Shown: positions 48,223 through 58,001, numbered from the stretch's first letter. The stretch is DNA of 64,000 nucleotides from Cyclobacteriaceae bacterium (GCA_026003355.1 BPHC01000001.1:310001-374000); one strand, 5' to 3'. A program made the numbers and translations. The notes: generated by a model not told the origin, from the sequence alone.

Positions 48223-48906
48223 TTAACGAAGGTCTTCCAGAAATCGTTTCTCAAGCAGGTGGGCATTCCGCACAGATTTGCGGTACCAATTTAACCGAAG
48301 GGTGTTTTTTTCTTCCTCTGAAATCATGTAATTACCTTGTTCCCATAGTTTTGTCATAACCTGAAACAAACAAATGGCAACGCTTACCGATAGGTTCAGG
48401 CTTTCGGTAAAGCCGGTCATGGGTATGCGCACAGTGGTATCGCAATACTGCCGTACGGTGCCGGACACGCCCCTGTCTTCGTTGCCGAAAACAAGGGCCA
48501 GCTTTTCGGGCCCAACCTCCAGTTCTTCAATCCCAACCGTACCCGAAGGGTCGGTGGCTATTATCCGGTAACCCTGGCTGTGCAATTCCTGCATGCACCT
48601 TTGGGTGTTATCGGCATTTTTGTTTTTATAGCGAATAAGATTAACCCATTTATACGATCCCTTTAAGACTTTTTTGTTAAGCTGGTACGGTGTGGTGTTT
48701 TCGATGATGTGAATATCCTGTACCCCCAGGCATTCGCAGGTGCGCACCACTGCGCTGGCATTCTGGGGCTGGTAAATGTCTTCAAGGGCAACGGTAACCT
48801 TGCGGGTGCGGCAGCTCAGCACCTGTTCAATGTGGGCCTTTCGTTGTTCTGAAATATAAGCAGCAAGGTGTTGGGTTAATCTTGATTTTTGCTCTTCGGT
48901 TAACAT
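48223..48906 (-). CDS. trmH: SpoU/TrmH family tRNA (guanosine-2'-O-)-methyltransferase
   Basis: 227 residues. SPOUT knot motifs: VALEDIYQPQNASAVVRTCE (motif 1), KLALVFGNEDRGVSGTVRQ (motif 2) and IPMTGFTESLNLSVSVAICL (motif 3). This and the length fit TrmH, which methylates G18 of tRNAs. It starts 7 bases after the nupC stop, in the etf-led run. Confidence 0.92.
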   Translation of the reverse strand: MLTEEQKSRLTQHLAAYISEQRKAHIEQVLSCRTRKVTVALEDIYQPQNASAVVRTCECLGVQDIHIIENTTPYQLNKKVLKGSYKWVNLIRYKNKNADNTQRCMQELHSQGYRIIATDPSGTVGIEELEVGPEKLALVFGNEDRGVSGTVRQYCDTTVRIPMTGFTESLNLSVSVAICLFQVMTKLWEQGNYMISEEEKNTLRLNWYRKSVRNAHLLEKRFLEDLR

Positions 48907-48913
48907 ACCTGCA

Positions 48914-50227
48914 CTAGCTGAACAGCGCTCCTGCTATAGTCGCTGTCATCATGGTTGCCAGCGAAGCGGCCATGAGGGCGCGCAGTCCGAGGCGCGATAA
49001 ATCGGCCTGCCGGGAAGGCGCCATGCCTCCTATTCCGCCTATCTGGATAGCTATGGAGCTGAAGTTGGCAAAACCACACAGGGCGTATGCCGATATCAGT
49101 AAAGTTTTTTCGCTCAAAACTCCTGTTGCCTTTACTTCTGCAAGGCTGAGATAGGCTACGAACTCATTTATTACGAGCTTTTGCCCCAGAAAGCTCCCCA
49201 CATATAGGGTTTCGCTCCAGTCAACACCCATGGCAAAGGCAAACACCCGGAATATCTGGCCGAAAAGGTACTGCAGGGAAAATCCGGTAAAGGCTCCGTT
49301 TGTCGACTGGCGTACCCATTCGTTCAATCCTGTCCAGGCACCCAGGCCGTCAACCAGCACCCAGTTAAGGGCATAGATTACAGCAATAAAGGCAAGCAAC
49401 ATGGCGCCTATATTCAGGGCAAGTTTTAAACCATCGCTGGCTCCGGTAGCCAGAGCATCGATGAGGTTTACCCCTATGGATTCGCGGTTTACCTGAAGTC
49501 GCTTATCAATTTTTTCAGGTTCGGTTTCGGGTAGAAAAATTTTTGCCATGACAATGGCAGCCGGCGCATTCATAATGGAGGCACTGAGCAGGTAGGTTGC
49601 ATATTTTACCAGTTGCTGGGGGTCGGTTCCGCCCAGAAAAGAGATGTAAGCCCCCATTACACTGCCAGCAATAGTAGCCATGCCCCCGGTCATGAGGCAG
49701 TGGAGCTCCGATTGTGTCATACGGGCGATGAACGGACGTACCAGCAGAGGTGCTTCGGTTTGTCCCAGAAAAATATTACCGGCGGCCGAAAGGCTTTCTG
49801 CTCCCGAAAGACGCATGGTTTTTGTCATGAGCCACGCAAAAACATAAACGATCTTCTGCAGAATACCCAGATAATACAAACCGGCAGTTACCGATGAGAA
49901 AAATATAACGGTTGGCAACGCCTGGAAGGCAAACAGAAAACCCAGGCCATGGCGGGTTCCGGCTACGGCGTCGCTGTTTTTAGCCAGGTCGCCAAATAAA
50001 AATTGGGCGCCATTCAAGGCAAAGCTCAGAAACTTTACAAAACCATTACCCGCATATTCGAATGCTGTGCGCACCAGCGGCACTTTAAAAATGAGCAGGG
50101 CAAAGACAATTTGCATTAAAACGCCGGCTGCCACCAGTTGCCAGTTTATGCGCCTGCGGTTGGTTGAAAAAAGAAATGCCAGACCTGTAATGACCAGCAA
50201 ACCTATGGCACCTCTCAGATAATCCAT
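48914..50227 (-). CDS. Concentrative nucleoside transporter (NupC/CNT family)
   Basis: 437 residues with about ten membrane segments. CNT motifs are seen: SAAGNIFLGQTEAPLLVRPF, MGAYISFLGGTDPQQLV, NEFVAYLSLAE and the C-terminal FSSIAIQIGGIGGMAPSRQA. It takes up nucleosides with protons or sodium. It lies 6 bases after the nuclease gene. Confidence 0.94.
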   Translation of the reverse strand: MDYLRGAIGLLVITGLAFLFSTNRRRINWQLVAAGVLMQIVFALLIFKVPLVRTAFEYAGNGFVKFLSFALNGAQFLFGDLAKNSDAVAGTRHGLGFLFAFQALPTVIFFSSVTAGLYYLGILQKIVYVFAWLMTKTMRLSGAESLSAAGNIFLGQTEAPLLVRPFIARMTQSELHCLMTGGMATIAGSVMGAYISFLGGTDPQQLVKYATYLLSASIMNAPAAIVMAKIFLPETEPEKIDKRLQVNRESIGVNLIDALATGASDGLKLALNIGAMLLAFIAVIYALNWVLVDGLGAWTGLNEWVRQSTNGAFTGFSLQYLFGQIFRVFAFAMGVDWSETLYVGSFLGQKLVINEFVAYLSLAEVKATGVLSEKTLLISAYALCGFANFSSIAIQIGGIGGMAPSRQADLSRLGLRALMAASLATMMTATIAGALFS

Positions 50228-50233
50228 CCGGTA

Positions 50234-50824
50234 TTAATTTCTGCGGCTCAGTTCATCTCGGATTTTGGCTGCCCGTTCATAATCTTCCTTTTCAATGGCC
50301 TCCCTGAGCAATTCATTAAGTTTATCGGTAGAATATTTTTTGATGTCTTCGGGCTTGTTGGCTGGCTCGCGTTTGCTTTTCGGGCGTGCTTTGGGGGCTT
50401 CTTCCTCGGGTTCATCGGTTAACACAATGCCGGCTTCGGCCAGAATATTTTCGTAGGTGTAAATAGGACAATCAAACCGCAACCCAATGGCAATGGCATC
50501 GCTGGGACGGGCATCTATTTCGGTTTGTTTCAAGCCATCTGAGCACACAATTTTGGCAAAGAACACCCCTTCTCTCAGGTCTGAGATGATGATTTCCTCA
50601 ACGGAGAAGTGGAACTTGCCGGCAAATGACTTGAACAAGTCGTGGGTCATGGGCCGGTTGGGAACAATTTTTTCAATTTCAATAGCTATGGCCTGTGCCT
50701 CGAACATGCCAATAATAATGGGAAGCCGCCTGTTGCCATTTGCCTCGCCCAGCACCAGGGCAAAGGAGCCTGCCTGCGACTGGCTGGACGACAAGCCTAA
50801 AATTTCCAATCTGATCTTTTTCAC
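50234..50824 (-). CDS. Bifunctional nuclease family protein with UvrB/UvrC motif
   Basis: 196 residues. Residues 1-130 form the DUF151/bifunctional nuclease domain (LGEANGNRRLPIIIGMFEAQ; ARPSDAIAIGLRFDCPIY). An acidic-basic linker leads to a UvrB/UvrC interaction helix (LNELLREAIEKEDYERAAKI, about 170-190). Family members cut DNA and RNA in plants; the bacterial role is unclear. The UVR helix suggests contact with a repair or Clp-type partner. Confidence 0.87.
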   Translation of the reverse strand: MKKIRLEILGLSSSQSQAGSFALVLGEANGNRRLPIIIGMFEAQAIAIEIEKIVPNRPMTHDLFKSFAGKFHFSVEEIIISDLREGVFFAKIVCSDGLKQTEIDARPSDAIAIGLRFDCPIYTYENILAEAGIVLTDEPEEEAPKARPKSKREPANKPEDIKKYSTDKLNELLREAIEKEDYERAAKIRDELSRRN

Positions 50825-51781
50825 TTACTGCGCCGCTTTAATTGCTTCTGTTAATTTAGGTATTATTTCAAAAGCATCGCCAACTATTCCATAGTCGGCT
50901 GCCTTAAAAAACGGGGCATCGGGATCTTTATTTATTACGACAATGCACTTGCTGGAGTTTACACCAGCCAGATGCTGTATGGCACCCGAAATGCCCACAG
51001 CAATATAAAGTTGAGGTGCCACTTTTACGCCTGTTTGCCCCACATGTTCGTGGTGCGGCCGCCAGCCCATATCCGAAACGGGTTTACTGCAACCGGTGGC
51101 TGCATTCAGCACGCGGGCCAGTTCTTCCAGCATACCCCAGTGTTCGGGGCCTTTCATGCCCCTGCCTCCGGATACCACAATATCGGCTTCAGGAAGCAGA
51201 ATATGGCCGGTAGCTTTTTCGGTCGAAGTAATGCGGATGGAAAAGTCGCTGTCGCTGAGCTCCGGCTTAAACGCTTCTACCGAAGCCGTCAATGAATATT
51301 CCTTTATTTCGGCTGCATTCTTTTTAATGGTTATAACCTTTTTGGGTTTGGTAAGCGCTACACGCGCAAATGCCTTACCTGTAAAGATGCTGCGTTTAAC
51401 TTCAAAACCCGCCGAGAGGTCGGGCACCTGTACCACATTGGTGGCCATACTGGCCTGCTGTTTTACAGCTACCCTTGCTGCCACGGGTGTAGCCAGCGAG
51501 GAGTCGGCCGCTACCAGTATATCGGCCTGCGTTGCGGTAAATATCTGGCTGATAACCGAGGCATAAGCCTGAATAATTCCGGCATTGAGCCGTTCATCAT
51601 TTGCCCATATTACTTTGGTGGCACCATATTTACCCAGTGCAGCAAGGCCGGCTTCATCGGCATTGCCCAGCACCGCTACACTAACCTTATCGGTAATGCC
51701 CCGCGCAAAGGCAATGGCTTCAGCGGCACTGCTTTTTATTTTTCCTTCCGACAATTCGGCAAATACCAGGACATTCATCAT
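50825..51781 (-). CDS. etfA: Electron transfer flavoprotein, alpha subunit
   Basis: 318 residues. The N-terminal half is an ETF alpha/beta domain (MNVLVFAELSEGKIKSSAAE); the C-terminal FAD domain has the signature VSGGRGMKGPEHWGMLEELA and KVAPQLYIAVGISGAIQHLA, VVINKDPDAPFFKAADYGIV. With EtfB it carries electrons from acyl-CoA and other dehydrogenases to the quinone pool. It lies 18 bases after etfB; the next gene starts directly at its end. Confidence 0.97.
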   Translation of the reverse strand: MMNVLVFAELSEGKIKSSAAEAIAFARGITDKVSVAVLGNADEAGLAALGKYGATKVIWANDERLNAGIIQAYASVISQIFTATQADILVAADSSLATPVAARVAVKQQASMATNVVQVPDLSAGFEVKRSIFTGKAFARVALTKPKKVITIKKNAAEIKEYSLTASVEAFKPELSDSDFSIRITSTEKATGHILLPEADIVVSGGRGMKGPEHWGMLEELARVLNAATGCSKPVSDMGWRPHHEHVGQTGVKVAPQLYIAVGISGAIQHLAGVNSSKCIVVINKDPDAPFFKAADYGIVGDAFEIIPKLTEAIKAAQ

Positions 51782-51799
51782 GAAATCGGTTTTAAGTTT

Positions 51800-52537
51800 T
51801 TACAATACTTTGGCCTCTTGTTTCAGCAGTCGTACCAGTTCCTGCACCTGTTCGGCAGGGATGAGTTTTACCGCCCCTTTGGGAGGTGGCAGTTCGTATT
51901 GTTTAAGTTCCACACCGCTGTCGGCTGCTACGGGCTCAACCACGTGCAACGGCTTGGTACGTGCAGACATGATGCCGCGCATGTTGGGGATTTTCCACTC
52001 GGCAATGGGCTCCTGGCATCCCAGCACCAACGGCAGTGGGGCCTCGAGGTACTCTTTACCCCCTTCAATTTCCCGGGCCAGTTTGGCCATATTGCCCTCT
52101 ATTTCCAGCTTCATAACCGGAGACACGGACGGAATACCCAGCATTTCGCCTACCATGGCATGCACTATGCCACCGTTATAATCAATGGATTCCCGGCCCA
52201 TTAAAATCAAATCGTATTGCCCCGTCCGGGCCTGGGCAGCGATTTGGGTGGCTACAAAAAAGGCATCAGCCGGCTGGGCGTTTACGCGTATGGCCTCATC
52301 GGCCCCGATGGCCAGGGCTTTGCGCAGGGTGGGTTCGGTTTCGGCCAGACCTACGTTTAGCACGGTTACTGTTGCTTCGGCCGATTCCTTGAGCTCAACG
52401 GCACGGGCCAGGGCGTAATCGTCATACGGGCCAATGATAAACTGCACGCCTGTAGCATCAAAACGGGTGTTGTTATCGGTAAAGCTTATTCTGGAGGTAG
52501 TGTCTGGAACATGTGAAATGCATACCAAAATCTTCAT
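51800..52537 (-). CDS. etfB: Electron transfer flavoprotein, beta subunit
   Basis: 245 residues from ATG 52537 (MKILVCISHVPDTTSRISF). The ETF beta pattern includes FIIGPYDDYALARAVELKE and DLILMGRESIDYNGGIVHAM. It forms the AMP-binding partner of EtfA. It heads a minus-strand run etfB-etfA-nuclease-nupC-trmH-sanA with gaps of 0 to 26 bases. Confidence 0.97.
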   Translation of the reverse strand: MKILVCISHVPDTTSRISFTDNNTRFDATGVQFIIGPYDDYALARAVELKESAEATVTVLNVGLAETEPTLRKALAIGADEAIRVNAQPADAFFVATQIAAQARTGQYDLILMGRESIDYNGGIVHAMVGEMLGIPSVSPVMKLEIEGNMAKLAREIEGGKEYLEAPLPLVLGCQEPIAEWKIPNMRGIMSARTKPLHVVEPVAADSGVELKQYELPPPKGAVKLIPAEQVQELVRLLKQEAKVL

Positions 52538-52626
52538 ACAAAACGAATTCAAACGGGTTAAGTATTTTGACGGCTCAAGATAGGAGATAAATTTTGAAAT
52601 TAGGAACTGAAAAAATCAATTTCCTG

Positions 52627-52959
52627 ATGAACAAAGACCGACTGCAGCAGCTTAAGGACTTTTTGGCCGAAGAGCCGGATAATGCTTTTTTGCATTATGC
52701 CATTGCCCTGGAATACCGGCGGTCGCAGCCCGATGTAGCCGAAAGGATGATGGACGAAGTTATTGCAAAGTTCGGTGATTATCTGCCGGCCCTGCACACG
52801 GCTGCCCTCTGGAAATGGGAAGACGGCAAGCACACCGAAGCAGCCCTGCTTTTAAAAAGGGGCATTGCGCTGGCAGGTGAAAAGGGCGATGCATCTGCCC
52901 TGCGGGAGCTTAGAAGCGCATGGCAGGAGCTAACCGGCGAAGTGTGGGAAGAAAATTAA
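52627..52959 (+). CDS. Small TPR-like protein
   Basis: 110 residues from ATG 52627; a TTG at 52594 is possible. Two to three helical hairpins resemble tetratricopeptide repeats (EEPDNAFLHYAIALEYRRSQ; YLPALHTAALWKWEDGKHTE). It has no signal peptide, so is probably cytoplasmic. It converges with dnaB and diverges from etfB. A specific function is not visible. Confidence 0.78.
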   Translation: MNKDRLQQLKDFLAEEPDNAFLHYAIALEYRRSQPDVAERMMDEVIAKFGDYLPALHTAALWKWEDGKHTEAALLLKRGIALAGEKGDASALRELRSAWQELTGEVWEEN

Positions 52960-52965
52960 AACGCC

Positions 52966-54492
52966 TCAGAATGGCGTCTCAAAGTCATCTTTGGGCTCGT
53001 TGGGCGGTTCATCCTTAGGAGATGTGTTTATTTTACTGGGCAGTTTTAACGGCTCGGTGACAGGCCCGCTAGTACCGTCCCAATCTGTAAACTTGGTGTA
53101 TTTGCCTATAAACTTAAGTCTTACATCACCGGTAGAGCCATTGCGGTGCTTGGAAATAATTACATCGGCCCTGTTGGCAGTAGGCTCGTTGTTTTCGTCC
53201 CTATCCAAACCATAATACTCCGGACGGTAAAGGAATATTACCAGGTCGGCATCCTGTTCAATAGATCCCGACTCCCGCAAATCGCTGAGCTGGGGTCTTT
53301 TATTGCCGCCGCGGGTTTCTACGCCCCGGCTTAACTGGGACAGCGCAATGACCGGAACAGACAATTCTTTGGCTATGTTTTTAAGTGCACGCGAAATGGA
53401 GGCAATTTCCTGTTCGCGGTTACCGGTTGTGTCGCCCCGCATTAACTGCAGGTAGTCTACAATAATCAGCTCCACATTGTGTTCGGCTTTAAGCCGCCGG
53501 CATTTGGCGCGCAATTCCAGTATGGTGAGTGCCGGGGTATCGTCAATAAAAATGGGAGCTTGCGAAAGGCGGGCAGTTTTGTGCACCAGTTGCTGCCATT
53601 CGAAATCAGCCAGTTGTCCTTTGCGGATCTTCTCCCCTTCCAGCTCGGCTTCGGCTGAAATCATCCGGTTAACCAGTTGTACGGACGACATTTCCAGCGA
53701 AAAGATGGCCACGGGACGTTTAAAGTCAACTGCAGCGTTGCGCAAAGCCGAGACCACAAAAGCCGTTTTACCCATACCCGGCCGGGCAGCCACTATAATA
53801 AGGTCCGATTTCTGCCAGCCTGATGTAATGCGGTCCAGTTCAGTAAACCCGCTCGGAACACCGGTAAGCCCGTCTTTATGCTCCTTGAGTCTCTGAAGTT
53901 CCTGTACAGCCCGGAACATCAGGTTTCTCATCGTGTCGTAGTTCTTGCGCAGGTTGGAGTCGGATATTTCAAAAATGGCCTGCTCGGTTCGATCCAGCAG
54001 TTCAAAAACATCTGTGGTATCTTCGTAGGCATCGTGGTGAACCTGCGAGGCAATCTGTATAAGACTGCGCTTGATGGCCATTTCGATAATTACCCGGGCG
54101 TGGTACTCGATGTTGGCAGCAGAGCTTACTTTGGCCGTGAGCTCGGCAATATAATAGGCCCCGCCAACCAGCTCCAGCTTACCTTCCTTGCGCAGCTGGT
54201 TTACAACTGTGCGCATATCTACCGGCTCGGAGCTTTTGAACAGCGTAACAATTGCCGAATAAATATGCTGATGTGCCTCTACATAAAAGTGCTCGGGTTT
54301 TAAAAATTCAATAACTGCGTTGAGGGCGCCCTTTTCGAGCATGAGCGCACCCAACACAGCTTCTTCCAGATCGGGCGCCTGCGGAGGCAACTTTCCGGAA
54401 CTTTCCGAAAGGTCGCGTACCAGCAGTTTTCCTTTGCCTGTTGCCAGACCTTTGCTGATATTTCGCACAGACGTTGATCGGCCTTGCTCCAT
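52966..54492 (-). CDS. dnaB: Replicative DNA helicase DnaB
   Basis: 508 residues. The N-terminal helical domain (LPPQAPDLEEAVLGALMLEK) is followed by the RecA-like helicase core: Walker A in AARPGMGKTAFVVSALRN (about 235), Walker B IIVDYLQLM and the conserved SQLSRGVETRGGNKRPQLSD. No intein interrupts it. It unwinds DNA at the fork as a hexamer. Its acidic C-terminal tail is typical. Confidence 0.97.
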   Translation of the reverse strand: MEQGRSTSVRNISKGLATGKGKLLVRDLSESSGKLPPQAPDLEEAVLGALMLEKGALNAVIEFLKPEHFYVEAHQHIYSAIVTLFKSSEPVDMRTVVNQLRKEGKLELVGGAYYIAELTAKVSSAANIEYHARVIIEMAIKRSLIQIASQVHHDAYEDTTDVFELLDRTEQAIFEISDSNLRKNYDTMRNLMFRAVQELQRLKEHKDGLTGVPSGFTELDRITSGWQKSDLIIVAARPGMGKTAFVVSALRNAAVDFKRPVAIFSLEMSSVQLVNRMISAEAELEGEKIRKGQLADFEWQQLVHKTARLSQAPIFIDDTPALTILELRAKCRRLKAEHNVELIIVDYLQLMRGDTTGNREQEIASISRALKNIAKELSVPVIALSQLSRGVETRGGNKRPQLSDLRESGSIEQDADLVIFLYRPEYYGLDRDENNEPTANRADVIISKHRNGSTGDVRLKFIGKYTKFTDWDGTSGPVTEPLKLPSKINTSPKDEPPNEPKDDFETPF

Positions 54493-54716
54493 TTCGCGTG
54501 GTTGTTGAATAGTTGCTTACAGAGCGGGCAAACGTACGGAAAGTAACAACAGCGTTACCTACAATCGCTCCACATTTGCTAACCCGCCTTGCACAGCTCC
54601 ATTAACATTCTATTCACAGGGGGTAAAGAAAATAAAAAGTACTGTCAGTTGCTGACTGCCCCGGCTGTTTCATACAAGTTATTTTCATTTGTAGTATTTT
54701 GTCAGCCAAATTCAGT

Positions 54717-55626
54717 ATGACATTCCCGCAGACCATCCATTTTACCGGCATCGGAAATCCCCTGATTGCTGCATTGGCCAAACACTTTAGGTTAATGGGG
54801 CATGAGGTGTCGGGCTCTGACATTGCTGCCGGGCAAGATTTAACGGACCAGCTGCGCCAGGCAGGCATACCGGTACACCAAGGATGGATACCTGAAAAAA
54901 TAAAAGCCGGACTCATCATAACCGGGCCCGGTATTACCACAGATAACCCCGAGGTGCAGCACGCCACACGGGCAGGCCTGCCTTTCATTTACTATCCGCA
55001 GGCAATTTTTGAGTTCACAAAAGACCGGCAACGCATCGTGATAGTGGGCAGCCGCGGCAGAACCAACCTCACCGCACTGCTCATCCATTCGCTTACACTA
55101 CTATAACAGGCCCCTGGCCTATGTAACCGAAGGCCAAATACCTTGGTTAGAGGAACCGGTTTCTTTACGCGATGCCCCCCTTGTTGTTATTGAGGGCACA
55201 GACCAGCCGGGTCCCGGCTCGCGGCAGGCCGGATTTCTGCATTATCAGCATCACATAGGCGTCATAACCCACATTGCGCGCGAAACGTTTTACCCGTTTT
55301 CGGGAGAAGAAGAATATGTGGCCCAACTCGACCGCTTTGCCGACAACACACCCAAAGCCGGCATTATGCTTTACAACGAAAGCCATACTTTGGTAAGTGT
55401 TATCGGAGCCAAGCAGCGGCCGGATGTTACCGCCGTGCCCTACTCCATACATCCGCACACCAGCGAAAACGGTCGCCACTTTGTGCTTAACGGCTCTTCG
55501 CGCATTCCGGTAAAGGTTTTTGGAACCCAGAATTTTGAAAGCATAAGTGCCGCCCGTGAATTGCTGAAAAGAATAGGGATGCCTGCCGAAAAATTCTACG
55601 AAGCCCTTCCTTATTTTACTTTCTGA
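54717..55626 (+). CDS. Mur-ligase-like protein (Mpl/MurC relative), probably inactive, one frameshift
   Basis: About 302 residues when repaired. The N-terminal Rossmann domain (FTGIGNPLIAALAKHFRLMG; VSGSDIAAGQ) and central domain align with Mpl. The ATP loop, GTHGKT in active enzymes, is GSRGRT here, the EGDEY-type residues read EGTDQP, and the C-terminal ligase domain is absent: the stop follows EKFYEALPYFTF just before the next gene. One extra base near 55098-55102 breaks the frame (LTL should continue YNRPLAYVTEG). These features point to a pseudoenzyme, perhaps binding a cell-wall precursor; that is inference. Confidence 0.75.
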
Positions 55627-55629
55627 AGT

Positions 55630-56436
55630 ATGCTCCAGCTCAACCTCCGCAACCCGGTATGCTTTTTCGACCTCGAAACCACGGGTACCAATATTACCCA
55701 CGACAGAATAATTGAGATTGCCGTTATCCGCTTTGAGACCAACGGTGAACGGACTATCCGGTCACACCGCCTTAATCCCGCCATCCCTATTCCGCCAGAG
55801 GCTGCCGCCATTCACGGCATCACCGATGAAGACGTAAAGCACCTGCCCACCTTTAAAGAAGTGGCCAAAGAATATGCCCGCTTCTTTACAGGGGCCGATC
55901 TGGCCGGTTTTAATATTTTGCGGTTCGACCTGCCGCTGCTGGTAGAAGAGTTCTTGCGTGCCGGCGTAGAATTTGACTATTCCCGGAAACGAATTATTGA
56001 TGCCCAGCGCATTTTTCACCTCATGGAAAAGCGAACCCTTTCGGCAGCTTATCGCTTCTACACAGGCAAGAACCTCTCGGGAGCGCACTCAGCCGAACAG
56101 GACACCCTGGCCTCAATAGAAGTACTTCTGGCACAAATTGATCGCTATAAAGACCAGCCGGTGCTGGATGGCAACGGACGGAAAATTGGCGAGATAAAAA
56201 ATGATATGGATGTCCTGGCACAGTTAAGTGCATCGGACGTGGTGGACCTGGCCGGAAGAATTATCCGCAATGAGAAGGGTGAAGAGATATTTAATTTCGG
56301 AAAGCATAAAAACAAAAAGGTAGCTGATGTGCTGCGCGATGAACCTTCGTATTACGATTGGATGATGAATGGCGATTTCCCGATGGATACCAAGCGAAAG
56401 CTTACAGAAATAAAGCTAAGAAGTTTTAAGCGTTAG
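55630..56436 (+). CDS. DnaQ-type 3'-5' exonuclease (DEDD family)
   Basis: 268 residues. The DEDDh exonuclease motifs are FFDLETTGTN (Exo I, about 12), FNILRFDLPLLVEEF (Exo II, about 95) and SGAHSAEQDTLASIEV (Exo III, His and Asp at about 155-160). A C-terminal part (about 210-268; GKHKNKKVADVLRDEPSYYD) matches a small domain found in related exonucleases. It probably proofreads or trims DNA or RNA; the strand and partner are not shown. It starts 3 bases after the Mur-like gene. Confidence 0.9.
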   Translation: MLQLNLRNPVCFFDLETTGTNITHDRIIEIAVIRFETNGERTIRSHRLNPAIPIPPEAAAIHGITDEDVKHLPTFKEVAKEYARFFTGADLAGFNILRFDLPLLVEEFLRAGVEFDYSRKRIIDAQRIFHLMEKRTLSAAYRFYTGKNLSGAHSAEQDTLASIEVLLAQIDRYKDQPVLDGNGRKIGEIKNDMDVLAQLSASDVVDLAGRIIRNEKGEEIFNFGKHKNKKVADVLRDEPSYYDWMMNGDFPMDTKRKLTEIKLRSFKR

Positions 56437-56447
56437 CAGGCGGCCGG

Positions 56448-57161
56448 TTACCTCATCCTTTCCCACACTTCACTTACTACATTACCTGTGGTTCCTTTTC
56501 CCTTGTGGTACCAGTCGTTTCCGTCAATGCGGCAATCGAAAGTTAACGACAGGCCGGCCCGCGAATTATCGCGGGAGAAGAACCGGATGTTTTCGGTGTA
56601 CTTTCCGTTCTCCAGCGTATAGGTGCCGCCTCCTGTTCCCATAAACTGGCGGGTTTGCCGGTTAAATGCGGCCCACTGAAAGTAACGCCCGGAGAGCACC
56701 TTAACGGTTTGCCGTGGCGAATCGGCACTGCGCCGCTCGCCTGCCTTGCCGGCATCATCAACACGGGCGCCAAAACGCCAGGCGCCGGTAAGTTCGGTTT
56801 TACCCTCATCTGCCCGCTCCCATGCTTCTGCCACCGCTCCGGTGTGGGTAAGTATTTCTATCCGGTTGCCTGCAAAGCGCACGCGGTAGGTTTGCGAAGT
56901 ACCTGTCCGGGTACTGTCGGCAGTATAAAAATCATAAGTCTCGGTGAGTTGGTTTGGTGTAGCTTGGTAGCTCCCACCGTAAGCATACAAAAACTTTCCG
57001 CCGGCATCGCGGGCACCGCACATAAAATAACCCGAAGCAAAAATTTTTATTACTTCGGCACCGTCGGTAACAGCCAGGCGCCATGCACCCGCTACCGGCT
57101 GGCCCGGCAGGCGGGCTAACACGGCATACAGCAGGGCTATTGTTACGAGAATGCTTTTCAT
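56448..57161 (-). CDS. Secreted protein of two tandem lipocalin-like repeats, unknown
   Basis: 237 residues with signal peptide (MKSILVTIALLYAVLARLPG). Two repeats of about 105 residues share GAWR at the start, a FASGYF/LSGRYF strand, GGSYQ/GGTYT, YDFYTADSTRTGTS / RFFSRDNSRAGLS and a final EAWERA/EVWERM. Such 'membrane or secreted protein' families occur in Cytophagales; no function is known. It starts 1 base before the M48 protease stop and is presumably co-transcribed with it. Confidence 0.75.
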   Translation of the reverse strand: MKSILVTIALLYAVLARLPGQPVAGAWRLAVTDGAEVIKIFASGYFMCGARDAGGKFLYAYGGSYQATPNQLTETYDFYTADSTRTGTSQTYRVRFAGNRIEILTHTGAVAEAWERADEGKTELTGAWRFGARVDDAGKAGERRSADSPRQTVKVLSGRYFQWAAFNRQTRQFMGTGGGTYTLENGKYTENIRFFSRDNSRAGLSLTFDCRIDGNDWYHKGKGTTGNVVSEVWERMR

Positions 57162-57162
57162 A

Positions 57163-57960
57163 TCAATTGCCCCGGTAGTATTTTAATGCTTCGGGCATCC
57201 ATTTGTTCAGGTCGCTTACCCGTGTTTCATGCGAGGGGTGGGTCGAAAGGAATTCAGGGGGTTGTTGCCCTCCGCTCATTTCGGTCATGCGCTCCCAGAA
57301 TTTCGGAGCTTCGCGGGGGTCGTAACCGGCCAGTGACATAAAAATCAATCCCATATAATCAGCTTCCGACTCGTGCTGCCGGCTAAACTTGAGTATTCCC
57401 AGATTCGTGCCTATGCCCACGGCCTGCAGCAACAAATCTTTACCTGCACCGGGGTTTTGTCCCATAAGCGCAGAAAGTGTACCCAATCCAAACTGCGCCA
57501 TCATTTGCTGGCTCATTCGTTCCCTGCCATGGTTGGCAATGGCATGTGCTACCTCGTGTCCCATTACCACTGCCACACCCAGTTCATCTTTGCAAATGGG
57601 TAGAATGCCTGTATAAAATGCTACTTTGCCGCCGGGCATGCACCAGGCATTTACGGTCTTCGGGTCGTCAATCAGGTTAAACTCCCAGGCAAAACCGGCT
57701 AGCTGGTCGGATAGGTTCTTTTCGGCCATATACTGCTCCACGGCTTTCTGAATGCGCTGGCCTACTCTGCGAATCATTTGCGTCTGTTCCGCATTGGACG
57801 AAAGCGGTCCCTGCTTTATTACCTCCTGATATTGCTGCGCGGCCATGGGCAGTATTTCGGCATTCGAAACCAGCGCCAGTTGCTTACGGCCCGTTACGGC
57901 CACCGAGGTGCACGCCAGCACGGCTGCAGCAACCAACCAAACCAATACTACGCGAAGCAT
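57163..57960 (-). CDS. M48 family metalloprotease, lipoprotein
   Basis: 265 residues. The lipobox cysteine is about residue 17 (AAAVLACTSV). The zinc motif is HEVAH (His135, Glu136, His139) with the third ligand Glu in SEADYMG (about 213). The substrate-strand CMPGGKVAFYTGIL is typical of the LoiP/YcaL group of envelope proteases that degrade damaged outer-membrane proteins. It is the first gene of a two-gene minus-strand unit and diverges from the FAA hydrolase gene. Confidence 0.93.
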   Translation of the reverse strand: MLRVVLVWLVAAAVLACTSVAVTGRKQLALVSNAEILPMAAQQYQEVIKQGPLSSNAEQTQMIRRVGQRIQKAVEQYMAEKNLSDQLAGFAWEFNLIDDPKTVNAWCMPGGKVAFYTGILPICKDELGVAVVMGHEVAHAIANHGRERMSQQMMAQFGLGTLSALMGQNPGAGKDLLLQAVGIGTNLGILKFSRQHESEADYMGLIFMSLAGYDPREAPKFWERMTEMSGGQQPPEFLSTHPSHETRVSDLNKWMPEALKYYRGN

Positions 57961-58001
57961 AAATTTTTATTAAAGGTTAAGAAACACCGTAAAGATGTTC
58001 A

